Source of the DNA: Kitasatospora sp. NBC_01246
GTDB lineage: Bacteria; Actinomycetota; Actinomycetes; Streptomycetales; Streptomycetaceae
DNA: 64,000 nucleotides
Assembly (NCBI RefSeq): GCF_036226505.1
Contig: NZ_CP108484.1
Span: 2,976,001 to 3,040,000 of the forward strand
Reading direction: 5' to 3'
The first letter of the stretch is position 1; the number at the start of each line of letters is the position of its first letter. Below the pieces are notes generated by a model, which was not told where the DNA came from, did no database searches, and saw only the letters and a list, made by a program, of their open reading frames with translations. Positions 1-10,903 of the stretch are shown in pieces. A program made the position numbers and the translations under genes.

Positions 1-247
1 CGATCGTCTCCACCTGGGTGCAGAGCGGCAGCCCGCGCCCCACCAGCTCGCTCCCCCGGCTGAAGAACTGCACGTCCACGTGCGAGAACGGCTCCAGCCG
101 GGCGCCGAACTTGGACTTGGTCTTGCGCACCCCACGGGCCACCGCACGCACCTTGCCGTGCTGGCGGGTGAGCATGGTGATGATCCGGTCGGCCTCGCCG
201 AGCTTCTGCGCCCGGAGCACCACGCCGTCGTCCCGGAACAGGCTCAT
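1..247 (-). CDS. recO: DNA repair protein RecO, N-terminal part (cut by window edge)
   Basis: The first 82 residues of RecO are visible, starting [20 protein letters not shown] from the ATG at 247. The segments [13 protein letters not shown] and [19 protein letters not shown] form the N-terminal OB fold that RecO uses to bind single-stranded DNA. The family works with RecR to load RecA onto SSB-coated gaps in RecF-type recombinational repair. The C-terminal zinc/helical part lies outside the window. The gene lies downstream of leuA and the TerB-like gene in the same orientation, separated from the latter by about 276 bases in which I see no gene. Confidence 0.9.
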   Translation of the reverse strand, partial: MSLFRDDGVVLRAQKLGEADRIITMLTRQHGKVRAVARGVRKTKSKFGARLEPFSHVDVQFFSRGSELVGRGLPLCTQVETI

Positions 248-523
248 GCGGCGGCCTCGCGGCCGGCGTCGAACAGTGTGGACATCCCACCATTGTCCCC
301 CACCGGCCGACCTCCGGGCGGCAGCCGTGTGGCCCGCACCGGGGCCGTGGGGGAGACCCGATCGGTGCGGGGCACGGCGGGCCCGGGGTGGGGCGCCGCC
401 CGGCCGGGGGGCCGGGGGGCGGTTCGGGCCCGGTTCGTGGGGGTCCCGGGGGCGGCCGTCCGGGGTCCGCGTGGTGCGACGGCCGAGGTCCTTCCCGCGC
501 GGCCGGGACGTGGCCCGCGCGGC

Positions 524-1210
524 CTAGTACGAAGCGCGGGTGGCCGCCTCCAGCAGCGCCCCGACCCTCGCCTGCGGCAGGTCCAGGCAGCGCCCCACGG
601 CGGCCAGCGCCTCCCGCTCCTGGGGCAGGTAGCGCCCGTCGGCCAGCGCGATCGCCGCCCCCTGCAGCAGCAGCCGCTCCCGGCCGTGGTGGGCCAGGTG
701 CGGGGCGAGCGGTTCGAGCACCGCGTGCAGTTCCACCGCCAGCGCGCCGGCGTCCCCGAGCCCGGAGGACGCCTCCAGGTCGTGGGCGTCCCGGAGTTCG
801 CCGCCGAGCCCGGAGAGCGCGGCCAGCGCGGCGAGCACCTGGGCCTCGCCGCAGTCGTCGAAACCGGCCTCCCGGACGGCCGCGCAGGCCGCCTCGCGGG
901 CCGCCCGGTGCGCCGTCCCGCCGGCCGCCAGCAGCGCGAGGGCCACGGTGTACTGCGCGTCGCGCAGCATCCCGCCGAGGCGCACGCAGGTGGGCTGGTC
1001 CAGGCTCTCCACGCCGTAGCGGCCGTGGCAGGTGGTGCACTGCACGCTGCGGACGACCGGGCCGAGCGGCAGCACCGCCGCGCCCAGCAACCGCAGCCAC
1101 CGCCGGCCGTGCTGCCGGCGGTAGTTGCGGTCACCGCCGCAGCCTGGACAGAAGAAGTCACCGAGAACGTCAGTCCGCCAGCGCGGGCGAACACCCCACA
1201 ACCCTGTCAC
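524..1210 (-). CDS. TerB-like protein with N-terminal zinc ribbon
   Basis: A 228-residue protein. CPGC at residues 21-24 and CTTC at 58-61 form a probable four-cysteine zinc ribbon. The rest is helical; the C-terminal segment GAAIALADGRYLPQEREAL (about 185-203) has the acidic helical look of TerB/tellurite-resistance domains, and streptomycete homologues are annotated that way. I chose the GTG start at 1210 because GGGGAG lies about 7 nt upstream. Biochemical function is unknown. TerB domains are usually thought to sense metal or membrane stress, but this lone copy has no ter operon around it. It lies between leuA and recO, same strand. Confidence 0.72.
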   Translation of the reverse strand: MTGLWGVRPRWRTDVLGDFFCPGCGGDRNYRRQHGRRWLRLLGAAVLPLGPVVRSVQCTTCHGRYGVESLDQPTCVRLGGMLRDAQYTVALALLAAGGTAHRAAREAACAAVREAGFDDCGEAQVLAALAALSGLGGELRDAHDLEASSGLGDAGALAVELHAVLEPLAPHLAHHGRERLLLQGAAIALADGRYLPQEREALAAVGRCLDLPQARVGALLEAATRASY

Positions 1211-1414
1211 GGCGCCACTCCCCAGACATGGCAGGCGGCCTGCACAACAATGGGCAGGTCACGCGACCGGACCCCGAGGCCGTCCCACCGACCCGGATTT
1301 CCGGTGGGTCGATGTTGCCATGGTTACCGGCACGTGTCAGTACCTCGAACGGCTTCCGGGCCGAAAAAATGTGGCGCAGGCCACAGCCGCCCACCCGGGA
1401 CCGCCCACGACGAC

Positions 1415-1442
1415 GGCGGGCCGCCCCGGAGGACGGCCCGCC
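1415..1442 (-). terminator. Probable terminator after leuA
   Basis: A 9-bp perfect inverted repeat (GGCGGGCCG / CGGCCCGCC) around a 10-nt loop ends 17 bases past the leuA stop codon. No T-tract follows, which is usual for streptomycete terminators. Confidence 0.55.
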
Positions 1443-1459
1443 ACTACCACTCGTACGAA

Positions 1460-3574
<2,115 letters not shown>

Positions 3575-3588
3575 TCACCCTTGGCCAC

Positions 3589-4608
3589 ATGACCGCCGAA
3601 CCGCCGCTCTGCGCGATCGTTCCGCCGTACGTCCTGGACCGCCTCGCCGAGGCCGGTCACGAGCCCGCCGCCCGTTCCCTCGCCCTGGATGCCGCGCACC
3701 GCACGGCCCGCCTCACCGCCACTGCGCCGCAGCCCGGCGGCACCCGCCTGGAGCGGGTGGTCTGCGACGCCGGACACAGCGAACGGCTGCCCGGCCGCAC
3801 CGTCCGCCGGGAGGACCAGGGGCCCGTCCCCGACCAGTCCGTCAACCACGCCTACGACGGCCTCGGCGACACCTTCGCCCTCTTCGCCGACGCCTTCGGC
3901 CGCCGTTCGATCGACGACCAGGGTCTGCGGCTGGACGCCACCGTGCACTACGGCCGCGACTACGACAACGCCTTCTGGGACGGCCGGCGGATGGTCTTCG
4001 GCGACGGCGACGGCGAGGTGTTCGGCGACTTCACCGCCTGCGTCGACGTGATCGGCCACGAACTCACCCACGGCGTCACCCAGTTCACCGCCGCACTGGA
4101 GTACCGGGGCCAGCCCGGCGCGCTCAACGAGTCCGTCTCCGACGTGTTCGGCTCGCTCGTCAAGCAGTACGCGCTGCGCCAGGACGCCGGCGAAGCGGAC
4201 TGGCTGATCGGCGCCGGCCTGCTCGCCCCGGGCGTGCAGGGGGTGGCACTGCGCTCGATGAAGGCGCCCGGGACCGCGTACGACGACCCCCGGCTCGGCA
4301 AGGACCCGCAGCCGGCCCATCTGCGCGACTACGTCCGCACCGCCCAGGACAACGGCGGCGTGCACATCAACTCCGGCATCCCGAACCACGCCTTCTACCT
4401 GCTGGCCACCGCGCTCGGCGGACCGGCCTGGGAGCGGGCCGGGCGGATCTGGTACGACGCGCTGACCGGCCGGCAGCTGCCCGGGGACGCCGACTTCGCG
4501 GCCTTCGCCCGGGCCACCGTGGCGGCCGCCCGGGCCCGCTACCCCGAGCCCGCGGTGGGCGACACCGTGACGGCGGCCTGGGCGAAGGTCGGGGTCAGTA
4601 CGGCCTGA
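3589..4608 (+). CDS. Protealysin-like M4 metalloprotease, cytosolic
   Basis: A 339-residue thermolysin-family (M4) zinc endopeptidase. The zinc motif HELTH is at 157-161 and the third ligand Glu at 181 (NESVSD), exactly 24 residues after the first His. The catalytic His lies in GGVHINSGIPN. There is no signal peptide; instead the N-terminus carries IVPPYVLDRL, the short PPY-type propeptide of protealysin-like proteins, so it is probably made in the cytosol and self-processed. The start is the ATG at 3589 (MTAEPPLCAI); a longer reading enters the leuA control region. The next gene encodes a likely cognate inhibitor. Confidence 0.9.
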   Translation: MTAEPPLCAIVPPYVLDRLAEAGHEPAARSLALDAAHRTARLTATAPQPGGTRLERVVCDAGHSERLPGRTVRREDQGPVPDQSVNHAYDGLGDTFALFADAFGRRSIDDQGLRLDATVHYGRDYDNAFWDGRRMVFGDGDGEVFGDFTACVDVIGHELTHGVTQFTAALEYRGQPGALNESVSDVFGSLVKQYALRQDAGEADWLIGAGLLAPGVQGVALRSMKAPGTAYDDPRLGKDPQPAHLRDYVRTAQDNGGVHINSGIPNHAFYLLATALGGPAWERAGRIWYDALTGRQLPGDADFAAFARATVAAARARYPEPAVGDTVTAAWAKVGVSTA

Positions 4609-4643
4609 GCCGCCCGACCGCGGTCGAGCCCGACTTGAGCGGT

Positions 4644-4668
4644 CATAAGGTTTAAGAGCGCATAAGGT
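4644..4668 (+). repeat. Direct repeat CATAAGGT x2, AT-rich patch
   Basis: CATAAGGT occurs at 4644-4651 and 4661-4668, 17 bp apart, in an unusually AT-rich patch between the protease and its inhibitor. It could be a regulator site or a promoter for the inhibitor. No promoter with standard spacing is convincing. Confidence 0.4.
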
Positions 4669-4713
4669 CAAGGTCCTGGAAAAGCCCGGCAAACGCCATC
4701 CCTGCGTAGCACC

Positions 4714-4989
4714 ATGGACACCATGCGTATCCAGGTGACCCGGACCGGCGGCCTCGCGGGGAACGTCCGCCGCGCGGAGCTCGACACCACCGCGCGGACG
4801 GACGCCCCGCACGTGCACGCGCTCGCCCGCGAGGCCGTCGCGGGCGGGCTGCGGGCGCCCTCCTACGGGGTGCCGGACGGCTTCCACTACGAGATCACCG
4901 TCGACGGCCGGACGGTGCACTGCGCCGACCCGAAGCTCACCGAGTCGCAACGGGAGCTGGTCTCGCTGGTGCTGCGCGAGGGCGCCTAG
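4714..4989 (+). CDS. Emfourin-like protealysin inhibitor
   Basis: A 91-residue protein with the emfourin pattern: MRIQVTRTGGLAGNVRRAEL at the start, a central FHYEITVDGRTVHC strand pair and a charged helix at the C-terminus. Emfourins are proteinaceous inhibitors encoded beside protealysin-like M4 proteases in bacteria, and this gene lies 105 bp after one. The start is either the ATG at 4714 or the one at 4723 (MRIQVT), which better matches the family; neither has a strong ribosome-binding site. The pair probably acts as a cytosolic protease with its guard. Confidence 0.78.
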   Translation: MDTMRIQVTRTGGLAGNVRRAELDTTARTDAPHVHALAREAVAGGLRAPSYGVPDGFHYEITVDGRTVHCADPKLTESQRELVSLVLREGA

Positions 4990-4998
4990 GGGACGGCG

Positions 4999-5036
4999 CG
5001 GGGCCCGTCCGGACGCGGTCGTCCGGACGGGCCCCG
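4999..5036. terminator. Bidirectional terminator between emfourin gene and era
   Basis: A perfect 16-bp inverted repeat (CGGGGCCCGTCCGGAC and its complement) around the loop GCGGTC, between two convergent genes. It fits as terminator for both. Confidence 0.8.
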
Positions 5037-5052
5037 CTCGGTGCGGGCGGGC

Positions 5053-5982
5053 TCAGAAGCCCAGCTTGCGCAGCTGCTTCGGGTCGCGCTGCCAGTCCTT
5101 GGCGACCTTGACGTGCAGGTCCAGGTAGACCGGCGTGCCGAGCAGCGCCTCGATGTGCTTGCGGGCGGTGGTGCCGACGTGCTTCAACCGGGCGCCCTTG
5201 GCCCCGATCACGATGGCCTTCTGGCTCTGCCGCTCGATGTAGACGTTCGCGTGGATGTCCAGCAGCGGCCGGTCCGCCGGGCGGTCCTCGCGCGGGATCA
5301 TCTCCTCGACGACCACGGCCAGCGAGTGCGGGAGCTCGTCCCGGACGCCCTCCAGGGCGGCCTCCCGGATCAGCTCGGCGACCATGATCACCTCGGGCTC
5401 GTCGGTGAGGTCGCCGTCCGGGTAGAGCGGCATGCCCTCCGGGAGCAGCTTGGTGATCAGCTCGGCGACCAGCTCGACCTGCTTGTCACCGACCGCCGAG
5501 ACCGGGATGATCTCGGCCCACTCGATGCCCAGCTCGGCACCGAGCTGGTGGACGGCGATCAGCTGCTCGGCCAGCCGCTTGGAGTCGACCAGGTCGGTCT
5601 TGGTGACGATGGCCACCTTGGGGGTCTTCTTGATGTCGGCGAGTTCCTTGGCGATGAACTTGTCGCCGGGGCCGAGCTTCTGGTCGGCGGGCAGGCAGAA
5701 GCCGATCACGTCGACCTCGGCCCAGGTGGAGCGGACGAGGTCGTTCAGCCGCTCGCCGAGCAGGGTGCGCGGCTTGTGCAGACCGGGGGTGTCGACCAGC
5801 ACGAGCTGGGCGTCCGGGCGGTGCACGATGCCGCGCACGGTGTGCCGGGTGGTCTGCGGACGGTCGGAGGTGATCGCGACCTTCGTCCCCACCAGGGCGT
5901 TGGTCAGGGTCGACTTGCCCGCGTTGGGCCGGCCGACGAAGCACGCGAAGCCGGAGCGGTACGAGGAGGAAGGGGCACTCAT
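5053..5982 (-). CDS. era: GTPase Era
   Basis: A 309-residue GTPase that binds 16S rRNA and helps mature the 30S subunit. G1 is GRPNAGKST, G3 DTPG (LVDTPGLHKP), G4 TKTD, and the C-terminal third is a KH domain containing VIGAKGARLKHVG. An in-frame ATG three codons earlier (5991) is possible, but the GGGAGA sequence fits the spacing of the ATG at 5982. A small membrane protein gene lies about 50 nt downstream of the era stop only in reverse order: it is upstream of era on the same strand. Confidence 0.96.
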   Translation of the reverse strand: MSAPSSSYRSGFACFVGRPNAGKSTLTNALVGTKVAITSDRPQTTRHTVRGIVHRPDAQLVLVDTPGLHKPRTLLGERLNDLVRSTWAEVDVIGFCLPADQKLGPGDKFIAKELADIKKTPKVAIVTKTDLVDSKRLAEQLIAVHQLGAELGIEWAEIIPVSAVGDKQVELVAELITKLLPEGMPLYPDGDLTDEPEVIMVAELIREAALEGVRDELPHSLAVVVEEMIPREDRPADRPLLDIHANVYIERQSQKAIVIGAKGARLKHVGTTARKHIEALLGTPVYLDLHVKVAKDWQRDPKQLRKLGF

Positions 5983-6032
5983 GGGCCCCATTCTCCCTGA
6001 TCACCGGGCGCCCGGCGGACAGCCCGCCCCCG

Positions 6033-6194
6033 TCAGCCCTTTTTGCCGCCCAGAACGGCGGAGATCCCGCTGATCAGGACGATGAGGAGGAAGGCGACGG
6101 AGCCCCAGAGCCAGAACGGCGACCCGGTCTCCTGCCACTTGCCCATCCCCATGACGCCCAGCAGCAGGCCCGCGAAGAACGCGAACGGTCCCAT
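6033..6194 (-). CDS. Small membrane protein, 53 aa, unknown function
   Basis: This gene is too short for routine ORF calling. From the ATG at 6194 it encodes MGPFAFFAGLLLGVMGMGKW, then FWLWGSVAFLLIVLISGISAVLGGKKG: two hydrophobic segments, with a short linker and a Lys-rich tail. GAGGGGG lies at good distance upstream. It sits immediately upstream of era in the same direction, 51 nt away, so co-transcription is likely. No family name comes to mind. Confidence 0.7.
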   Translation of the reverse strand: MGPFAFFAGLLLGVMGMGKWQETGSPFWLWGSVAFLLIVLISGISAVLGGKKG

Positions 6195-6333
6195 GCCCCC
6201 AGCCCCCTCACCGCGACCTGCTCACCATCTGTACCGGTGAGATTATCTGCGGATCCTGGAGGGCCGGGCGCCCGGGCTGCCCCGGGCGCCCCGAGCCGTC
6301 CCCCGGCGGGCCCCGGTATGCCGTCGACGCGCC

Positions 6334-6687
6334 TCAGCGCGCCTCGGCCGCCACCTTCAACGCCCCGTCCGGTCCGGCGAGCAGCACCGGCGTCCCGGCC
6401 CCGCCGAGGTCCCGCACCGCGGCCAGATCGGCCTCGGCCGGCTCCCCGGCCTCGCTCACCACGGCGGCCGCCTCCAGCGACCTGGCGCCGCTGGCCACCG
6501 CCATCGCCACCGCCGTCTGCAGCGCGCTGAGCCGCAGCGACTCCAGCGCGACCGTGCCCGCCACGTAGGTGCGCCCGGTCTCGTCACGCACCGCGGCCCC
6601 CTCCGCGACGCCGTTGCGGGCGCGCGCGGAGCGGGCCAGGGTGATGATCTTCTTGTCTTCGGGATCCAGCTCGACGATGTCACTCAT
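6334..6687 (-). CDS. Cytidine deaminase-fold protein lacking the zinc site
   Basis: A 117-residue protein resembling tetrameric cytidine deaminases in layout: an N-terminal helix (KIITLARSARAR), the strand AVRDETGRTYVAGTV and AAAVVSEAGE. The catalytic parts are absent: the place of the CAE motif reads ALQTA (ESLRLSALQTAVAM) and the PCxxC motif is missing, so the zinc ligands and the proton-shuttling Glu are gone. It is therefore unlikely to deaminate cytidine and may be a binding or structural homologue. The start at 6687 (MSDIVELDPED) has no Shine-Dalgarno, but TATGCT ends 7 nt upstream, suggesting a leaderless mRNA. Confidence 0.7.
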   Translation of the reverse strand: MSDIVELDPEDKKIITLARSARARNGVAEGAAVRDETGRTYVAGTVALESLRLSALQTAVAMAVASGARSLEAAAVVSEAGEPAEADLAAVRDLGGAGTPVLLAGPDGALKVAAEAR

Positions 6688-6775
6688 GGCGCCGAGCATA
6701 GGACGCCCCGCCGACCGGCCGTCCGCGCCCTGCGACGCGGACGGCCGGTCGGTCGCCTCAGCGGCCTCAGTGGCC

Positions 6776-7315
6776 TCAGTGGCCGATCGGATTGGGCGGC
6801 CCGGGCCGCATGACCTTGACGAAGGTCTTCGGACCGTTCGGCAGCGGCTCCTCCTCGGCGGACCGCTTGCGCCAGTACGGGTTGTCGTGCGGCAGATGGC
6901 TGCTGACCCTGCCGTACATCCCGAAGGTCACCACGACCAGTCCGAAGATGAACGCGAACAGCACGTTGGACATCCGGAAGTTGAGGATGTTGGCGTCCGG
7001 CCGGCCGAGCACCGTCAGCCCGTAGAAACCGGAGAGCACGAAGAGGATGCCGACCACCATGTTGAGGTTGGCGGCGAAGTTCCCGCCGATCACCGCGCCG
7101 GCCACCAGGACCGCGCCCATCACGATGGAGAGGATGCTCAGCGCTCCGTTGGTCGACATCCCGGCGATGTCGTCGCCCTCGGTGGACAGGAAGCCGGGAT
7201 GGTCCGCCAGCCCGAGGATGCCGAACACGATCAGGAAGATCCCGCCGAGCCCCGCCCCGGTCCGCCAGACCAGGAGCAGCCGGTGGTCGACCGGCAGTTC
7301 GTCTTGCAGCTTCAT
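6776..7315 (-). CDS. DUF4383 membrane protein
   Basis: A 179-residue protein with four hydrophobic spans (GAGLGGIFLIVFGILGL, ALSILSIVMGAVLVAGAVIG, NMVVGILFVLSGFYGL, LFAFIFGLVVVTFGMYG). It ends with RVSSHLPHDNPYWRKR, typical of streptomycete DUF4383 proteins. The start is the ATG at 7315 (MKLQDELPVDHRLL), with GGAGG 5 nt upstream; an upstream in-frame ATG was rejected for lack of a site. Function unknown. Confidence 0.82.
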   Translation of the reverse strand: MKLQDELPVDHRLLLVWRTGAGLGGIFLIVFGILGLADHPGFLSTEGDDIAGMSTNGALSILSIVMGAVLVAGAVIGGNFAANLNMVVGILFVLSGFYGLTVLGRPDANILNFRMSNVLFAFIFGLVVVTFGMYGRVSSHLPHDNPYWRKRSAEEEPLPNGPKTFVKVMRPGPPNPIGH

Positions 7316-7420
7316 GGTGACCTCCACCATGGCGACGTCGAAACGGCCTTCGTTCACGCTACTCCGACCGCGGAGCGGGCGCACGGCCTGGCTTCCGGGG
7401 GGCGGTACCCCCGCATGTGC

Positions 7421-7657
7421 CTAGCTGTAGGGGTGGCTCCCCTGCATGTGCGGCACCTCGTGCATGTACAGCGAGCCGCACTGCTGACAGCAGCGCAGCC
7501 CGGTGCCCCACTCCTGGTCCGGCCGGGTCTCGGCGTCGGTGTCCATCGTGCGGCCGCAGAGGGCCGCCGCGGGTTCGGCGGCCCGGACGACGTGCCAGGT
7601 CTTCGCCCCGGCCGACCGACCCTGCGGGCCGTACTCCGCACGCAGTAGATGAGTCAT
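7421..7657 (-). CDS. Small Cys/His-containing protein, 78 aa
   Basis: The ORF (MTHLLRAEYGPQGRSAG...) contains WHVVRAAEPAAALCG and CCQQCGSLYMHEVPHMQ. The C-x-x-C pair with a nearby Cys and His residues suggests a small zinc-binding module. No signal peptide or membrane span is seen. It lies 32 nt from the CorC/HlyC gene, which precedes it on the same strand. Function unknown. Confidence 0.65.
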   Translation of the reverse strand: MTHLLRAEYGPQGRSAGAKTWHVVRAAEPAAALCGRTMDTDAETRPDQEWGTGLRCCQQCGSLYMHEVPHMQGSHPYS

Positions 7658-7689
7658 AACGCCATCGTCGCCCCGCGGCCGCCCGAACG

Positions 7690-9015
7690 CTACTCGCCGG
7701 ACTCCTGGAGGGCCTCGGCCGAGACCCGGACCGGGATCGCGACCATCGAACCGATCCGGTTGCGGCGGCCGGCCGAGCTCTCCGCGGTCAGCCGGATCGC
7801 GGTCAGGTCGGTGGCCGCGTCCTCGGGCAGCGGGATCTCGCAGGACGAGCCCGGGATCGGCACCCGGCCGAGGTGCTTGGCGAGCAGGCCGCCGACGGTC
7901 TCGACGTCCTCGTCCTCCAGCTCGATCCCGAACAGCTCGCCGAGGTCCTCGACCAGCAGCCGGGCGGTGATCCGGTACGAGCCGTCACCGAGGTCCTCGA
8001 CCGGCGCGATCTCCCGGTCGTACTCGTCGGTGATCTCGCCGACGATCTCCTCCAGGATGTCCTCAATGGTGACCAGTCCGGCCGTGCCGCCGTACTCGTC
8101 GATCACGATCGCCACGTGCGAGCGGCGCTGCTGCATCTCGCGCAGCAGGTCGCCGGCCGGCTTGGAGTCCGGGACGAAGACGGCCGGCCGCATCACCGCG
8201 CCGACCTCCTCGGACTCGGCCTCCCGGTTGATGTGGGTGCGCCGCACGAGGTCCTTGAGGTAGACGATGCCGACCACGTCGTCCTCGTTGTCGCCGACCA
8301 CCGGGATCCGCGAGAAGCCCGAGCGCAGTGCCAGGGTCAGCGCCTGACGGACGGTCTTGTGACGCTCGATCATCACCAGGTCGGTGCGCGGCACCATCAC
8401 CTCGCGGACGATGGTGTCGCCCAGCTCGAAGACCGAGTGCACCATCCGGCGCTCCTCGTCCTCGATCAGGTCGTCCTTCTCGGCGAGGTCCACCAGGGCG
8501 CGCAGCTCCGCCTCGGAGGCGAACGGCCCCTCGCGGTAGCCCTTGCCCGGGGTCAGCGCGTTGCCGAGCAGGATCAGCAGCCGCGGGATCGGGCCGAGCA
8601 CGCCCGCCAGCGGCAGCAGCACGAAGGAGGCCGCCGTGGAGGTGGTCAGCGGGTGCTGGCGCCCGATCGTGCGGGGCGAGACGCCGACCGCCACGAAGGA
8701 GACCAGCACCATCACGCCGAACGCCAGCAGCACGGCCTGCCAGGTGGAGTCCAGGCTCCGCACGCAGACCACGGTGACCAGGACCGCCGCCGCCATCTCG
8801 CTGGCCACCCGGATCAGGGTGGCCAGGTTGAGGTAGCGGATCGGGTCGGAGGCCAGCGCCAGCAGCCGGGCCGAGCCCCGCCGGCCGGCCCGGACCGCCT
8901 CCTCCGCGCGGAACCGGGAGACCCGGGAGATACCCGCCTCGGCGCAGGCCGCCAGCCAGCCGAGGACGACCAGCAGCACGGCGCCGAGGATGAAACTCGT
9001 ACTCTCACCACTCAC
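7690..9015 (-). CDS. CNNM/CorC-HlyC family membrane protein with CBS pair
   Basis: A 441-residue protein. The N-terminal 190 residues form a DUF21 membrane domain with several hydrophobic helices. Two CBS domains follow (about 210-335; MVPRTDLVMIERHKTV and YGGTAGLVTIEDILEEI), then a C-terminal CorC_HlyC domain. Such proteins are linked to Mg2+/Co2+ transport and are often misnamed hemolysins. The start is a GTG at 9015 (MSGESTSFILG). It follows ybeY by 19 nt and phoH before that, the order conserved in actinobacteria. Confidence 0.92.
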   Translation of the reverse strand: MSGESTSFILGAVLLVVLGWLAACAEAGISRVSRFRAEEAVRAGRRGSARLLALASDPIRYLNLATLIRVASEMAAAVLVTVVCVRSLDSTWQAVLLAFGVMVLVSFVAVGVSPRTIGRQHPLTTSTAASFVLLPLAGVLGPIPRLLILLGNALTPGKGYREGPFASEAELRALVDLAEKDDLIEDEERRMVHSVFELGDTIVREVMVPRTDLVMIERHKTVRQALTLALRSGFSRIPVVGDNEDDVVGIVYLKDLVRRTHINREAESEEVGAVMRPAVFVPDSKPAGDLLREMQQRRSHVAIVIDEYGGTAGLVTIEDILEEIVGEITDEYDREIAPVEDLGDGSYRITARLLVEDLGELFGIELEDEDVETVGGLLAKHLGRVPIPGSSCEIPLPEDAATDLTAIRLTAESSAGRRNRIGSMVAIPVRVSAEALQESGE

Positions 9016-9034
9016 AGGGGTTCGGGCTCCGCGC

Positions 9035-9529
9035 TCAGTGGGTGGTGGGGGCCGGGGAGATCCCGCCCAGGCCGCGGCCGGCCCGCCAGCCGTCGAGGAT
9101 GGCCTTCTGGAGGCCGAACATCTCCTCCTCCTCGTCCGGCTCCTCGTGGTCGTACCCGAGCACGTGGAGCACCCCGTGGACGGTGAGCAGCTGCAGCTCC
9201 TCGTCCATCGAGTGCTTGGACGGAGCCGCCTTGCCCTGCTGCTCGGCCACCTCGGGGCAGAGCACGATGTCGCCGAGCAGGCCCTGCGGCAGCTCCTCGC
9301 CCTCCTTGCCGGGACGCAGCTCGTCCATCGGGAAGGACATCACGTCGGTCGGGCCGGGGAGGTCCATCCACTGGATGTGCAGCTCCTCCATCGCCGCACC
9401 GTCCACCAGGATCACGGACAGTTCTGACTGCGGGTGGATCCGCATCTTGTCCAGCGCGTAGCGGGCGACGTCGAGGATGGACTCCTCGTCGGCGTCCCAA
9501 CCGGACTCATTGGCGATGTCGATCGACAT
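9035..9529 (-). CDS. ybeY: rRNA maturation endoribonuclease YbeY
   Basis: A 164-residue UPF0054 protein. The zinc motif [11 protein letters not shown] supplies the three His ligands. The family trims the 16S rRNA 3' end and takes part in ribosome quality control. The start is the ATG at 9529 ([11 protein letters not shown]), 14 nt after phoH, so the two are almost certainly translated from one mRNA. Length and motif are normal. Confidence 0.95.
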   Translation of the reverse strand: MSIDIANESGWDADEESILDVARYALDKMRIHPQSELSVILVDGAAMEELHIQWMDLPGPTDVMSFPMDELRPGKEGEELPQGLLGDIVLCPEVAEQQGKAAPSKHSMDEELQLLTVHGVLHVLGYDHEEPDEEEEMFGLQKAILDGWRAGRGLGGISPAPTTH

Positions 9530-9543
9530 GACGGGCTGGTTAC

Positions 9544-10677
9544 TCAGCTTTCGGTGCGATGGGACTGTCGGGGTGCGCGCGGTGCGGTCGTCTTGCCGGG
9601 GCGCCGCTGGCCGGGCTTGCGGGCCGACGGAGCGTTCTCCTCGGCCTCCTGCCGGGCGTCCCAGCGCTCGTAGGCGTCCACGATCCGGCCGACCAGCTTG
9701 TGGCGGACCACGTCGGTGCTGGTGAGCACGGAGAAGTGGATGTCGGGCACGTCGACCAGGATCTCCTGGACGACCTTGAGGCCGCTGCGGGTGCCGCCCG
9801 GGAGGTCGATCTGGCTGGTGTCGCCGGTGACGACCACCCGGGAGTTGAACCCGAGGCGGGTGAGGAACATCTTCATCTGCTCGGGCGAGGTGTTCTGGGC
9901 CTCGTCGAGGATGATGAAGGCGTCGTTGAGGGTCCGGCCGCGCATGTAGGCGAGCGGGGCGACCTCGATGGTGCCGGCCGCCATCAGGCGCGGGATGGAG
10001 TCCGGGTCCATCATGTCGTGCAGCGCGTCGTAGAGCGGGCGCAGGTACGGGTCGATCTTGTCGAAGAGGGTGCCGGGCAGGAAGCCCAGCCGCTCCCCCG
10101 CCTCGACCGCCGGACGGGTCAGGATGATCCGGTTGACCTCCTTGGCCTGGAGGGCCTGGACGGCCTTGGCCATCGCGAGGTAGGTCTTGCCGGTACCGGC
10201 CGGGCCGAGCCCGAAGACGATGGTGTGCTTGTCGATCGCGTCGACGTAGCGCTGCTGGTTGAGCGTCTTGGGGCGGATGGTGCGGCCCCGGTTGGACAGG
10301 ATGTTCGCGGTGAACACCTGCGACGGCGCCGGGCTGTCCGGGTCGTCGACGGCGCTCCGGAGCATGGCGATGGAGCGCTCCACGGCGTCCTCCGTGAGGG
10401 GTTGGCCGGTGCGCAGCACCAGCATCATCTCGTCGAAGAGCTGCTTGACGAGGGCGACCTCGGCGCGCTCTCCGGTGGCGGTCACCTCGTTGCCGCGGAC
10501 GTGGATGTCCGCGGCGGGGAAGCCTCGCTCGATCACCCTCAGCAGCGAGTCCGCGGTGCCGAGCAGGGTGACCATCGGGTGCTTCTCGGGGATGACGATC
10601 CGGGCGCTGGTACGGCCCTCGTCGGCCGGTTCGGGGCGCGGCTGTCCGTTCGTACGGGTCTGCGATGTGTCACTCAT
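9544..10677 (-). CDS. PhoH-family ATPase
   Basis: A 377-residue protein with Walker A GPAGTGKT and Walker [11 protein letters not shown] in the PhoH domain (about 140-340), preceded by an N-terminal KH-like region (HIRGNE-type segment [13 protein letters not shown]). The tail is basic and disordered. PhoH ATPases accompany YbeY in many genomes and are thought to act in RNA metabolism or phosphate-related stress. Start ATG at 10677 ([11 protein letters not shown]). It heads the phoH-ybeY-corC group. Confidence 0.93.
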   Translation of the reverse strand: MSDTSQTRTNGQPRPEPADEGRTSARIVIPEKHPMVTLLGTADSLLRVIERGFPAADIHVRGNEVTATGERAEVALVKQLFDEMMLVLRTGQPLTEDAVERSIAMLRSAVDDPDSPAPSQVFTANILSNRGRTIRPKTLNQQRYVDAIDKHTIVFGLGPAGTGKTYLAMAKAVQALQAKEVNRIILTRPAVEAGERLGFLPGTLFDKIDPYLRPLYDALHDMMDPDSIPRLMAAGTIEVAPLAYMRGRTLNDAFIILDEAQNTSPEQMKMFLTRLGFNSRVVVTGDTSQIDLPGGTRSGLKVVQEILVDVPDIHFSVLTSTDVVRHKLVGRIVDAYERWDARQEAEENAPSARKPGQRRPGKTTAPRAPRQSHRTES

Positions 10678-10903
10678 AGGTCGGCGCTGGGGCCTGCCTC
10701 ATCCCAATCCGTGGTCTCGTGGTGCCGCGCGGTCCTTCCGGGGCACCAGGGTACGCCGCGAGCGTGATCGCTGCGGCGGGCGGCGGGGCCGCTCCCGACG
10801 ATGCTGGGGCAGATCGCGGAGCGGCGCGAACGGTTTTCCGCCCGGGACCGGTGCCCCGCCCGGGCGCACGGCCACCGGCCCGCGGCTCCGCGCGCCCGGC
10901 CGC

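Noticed and set aside
524..1210. Tellurite-resistance operon
   Set aside because: Only a TerB-like domain is present; no terC, terD or terE lies in the region.
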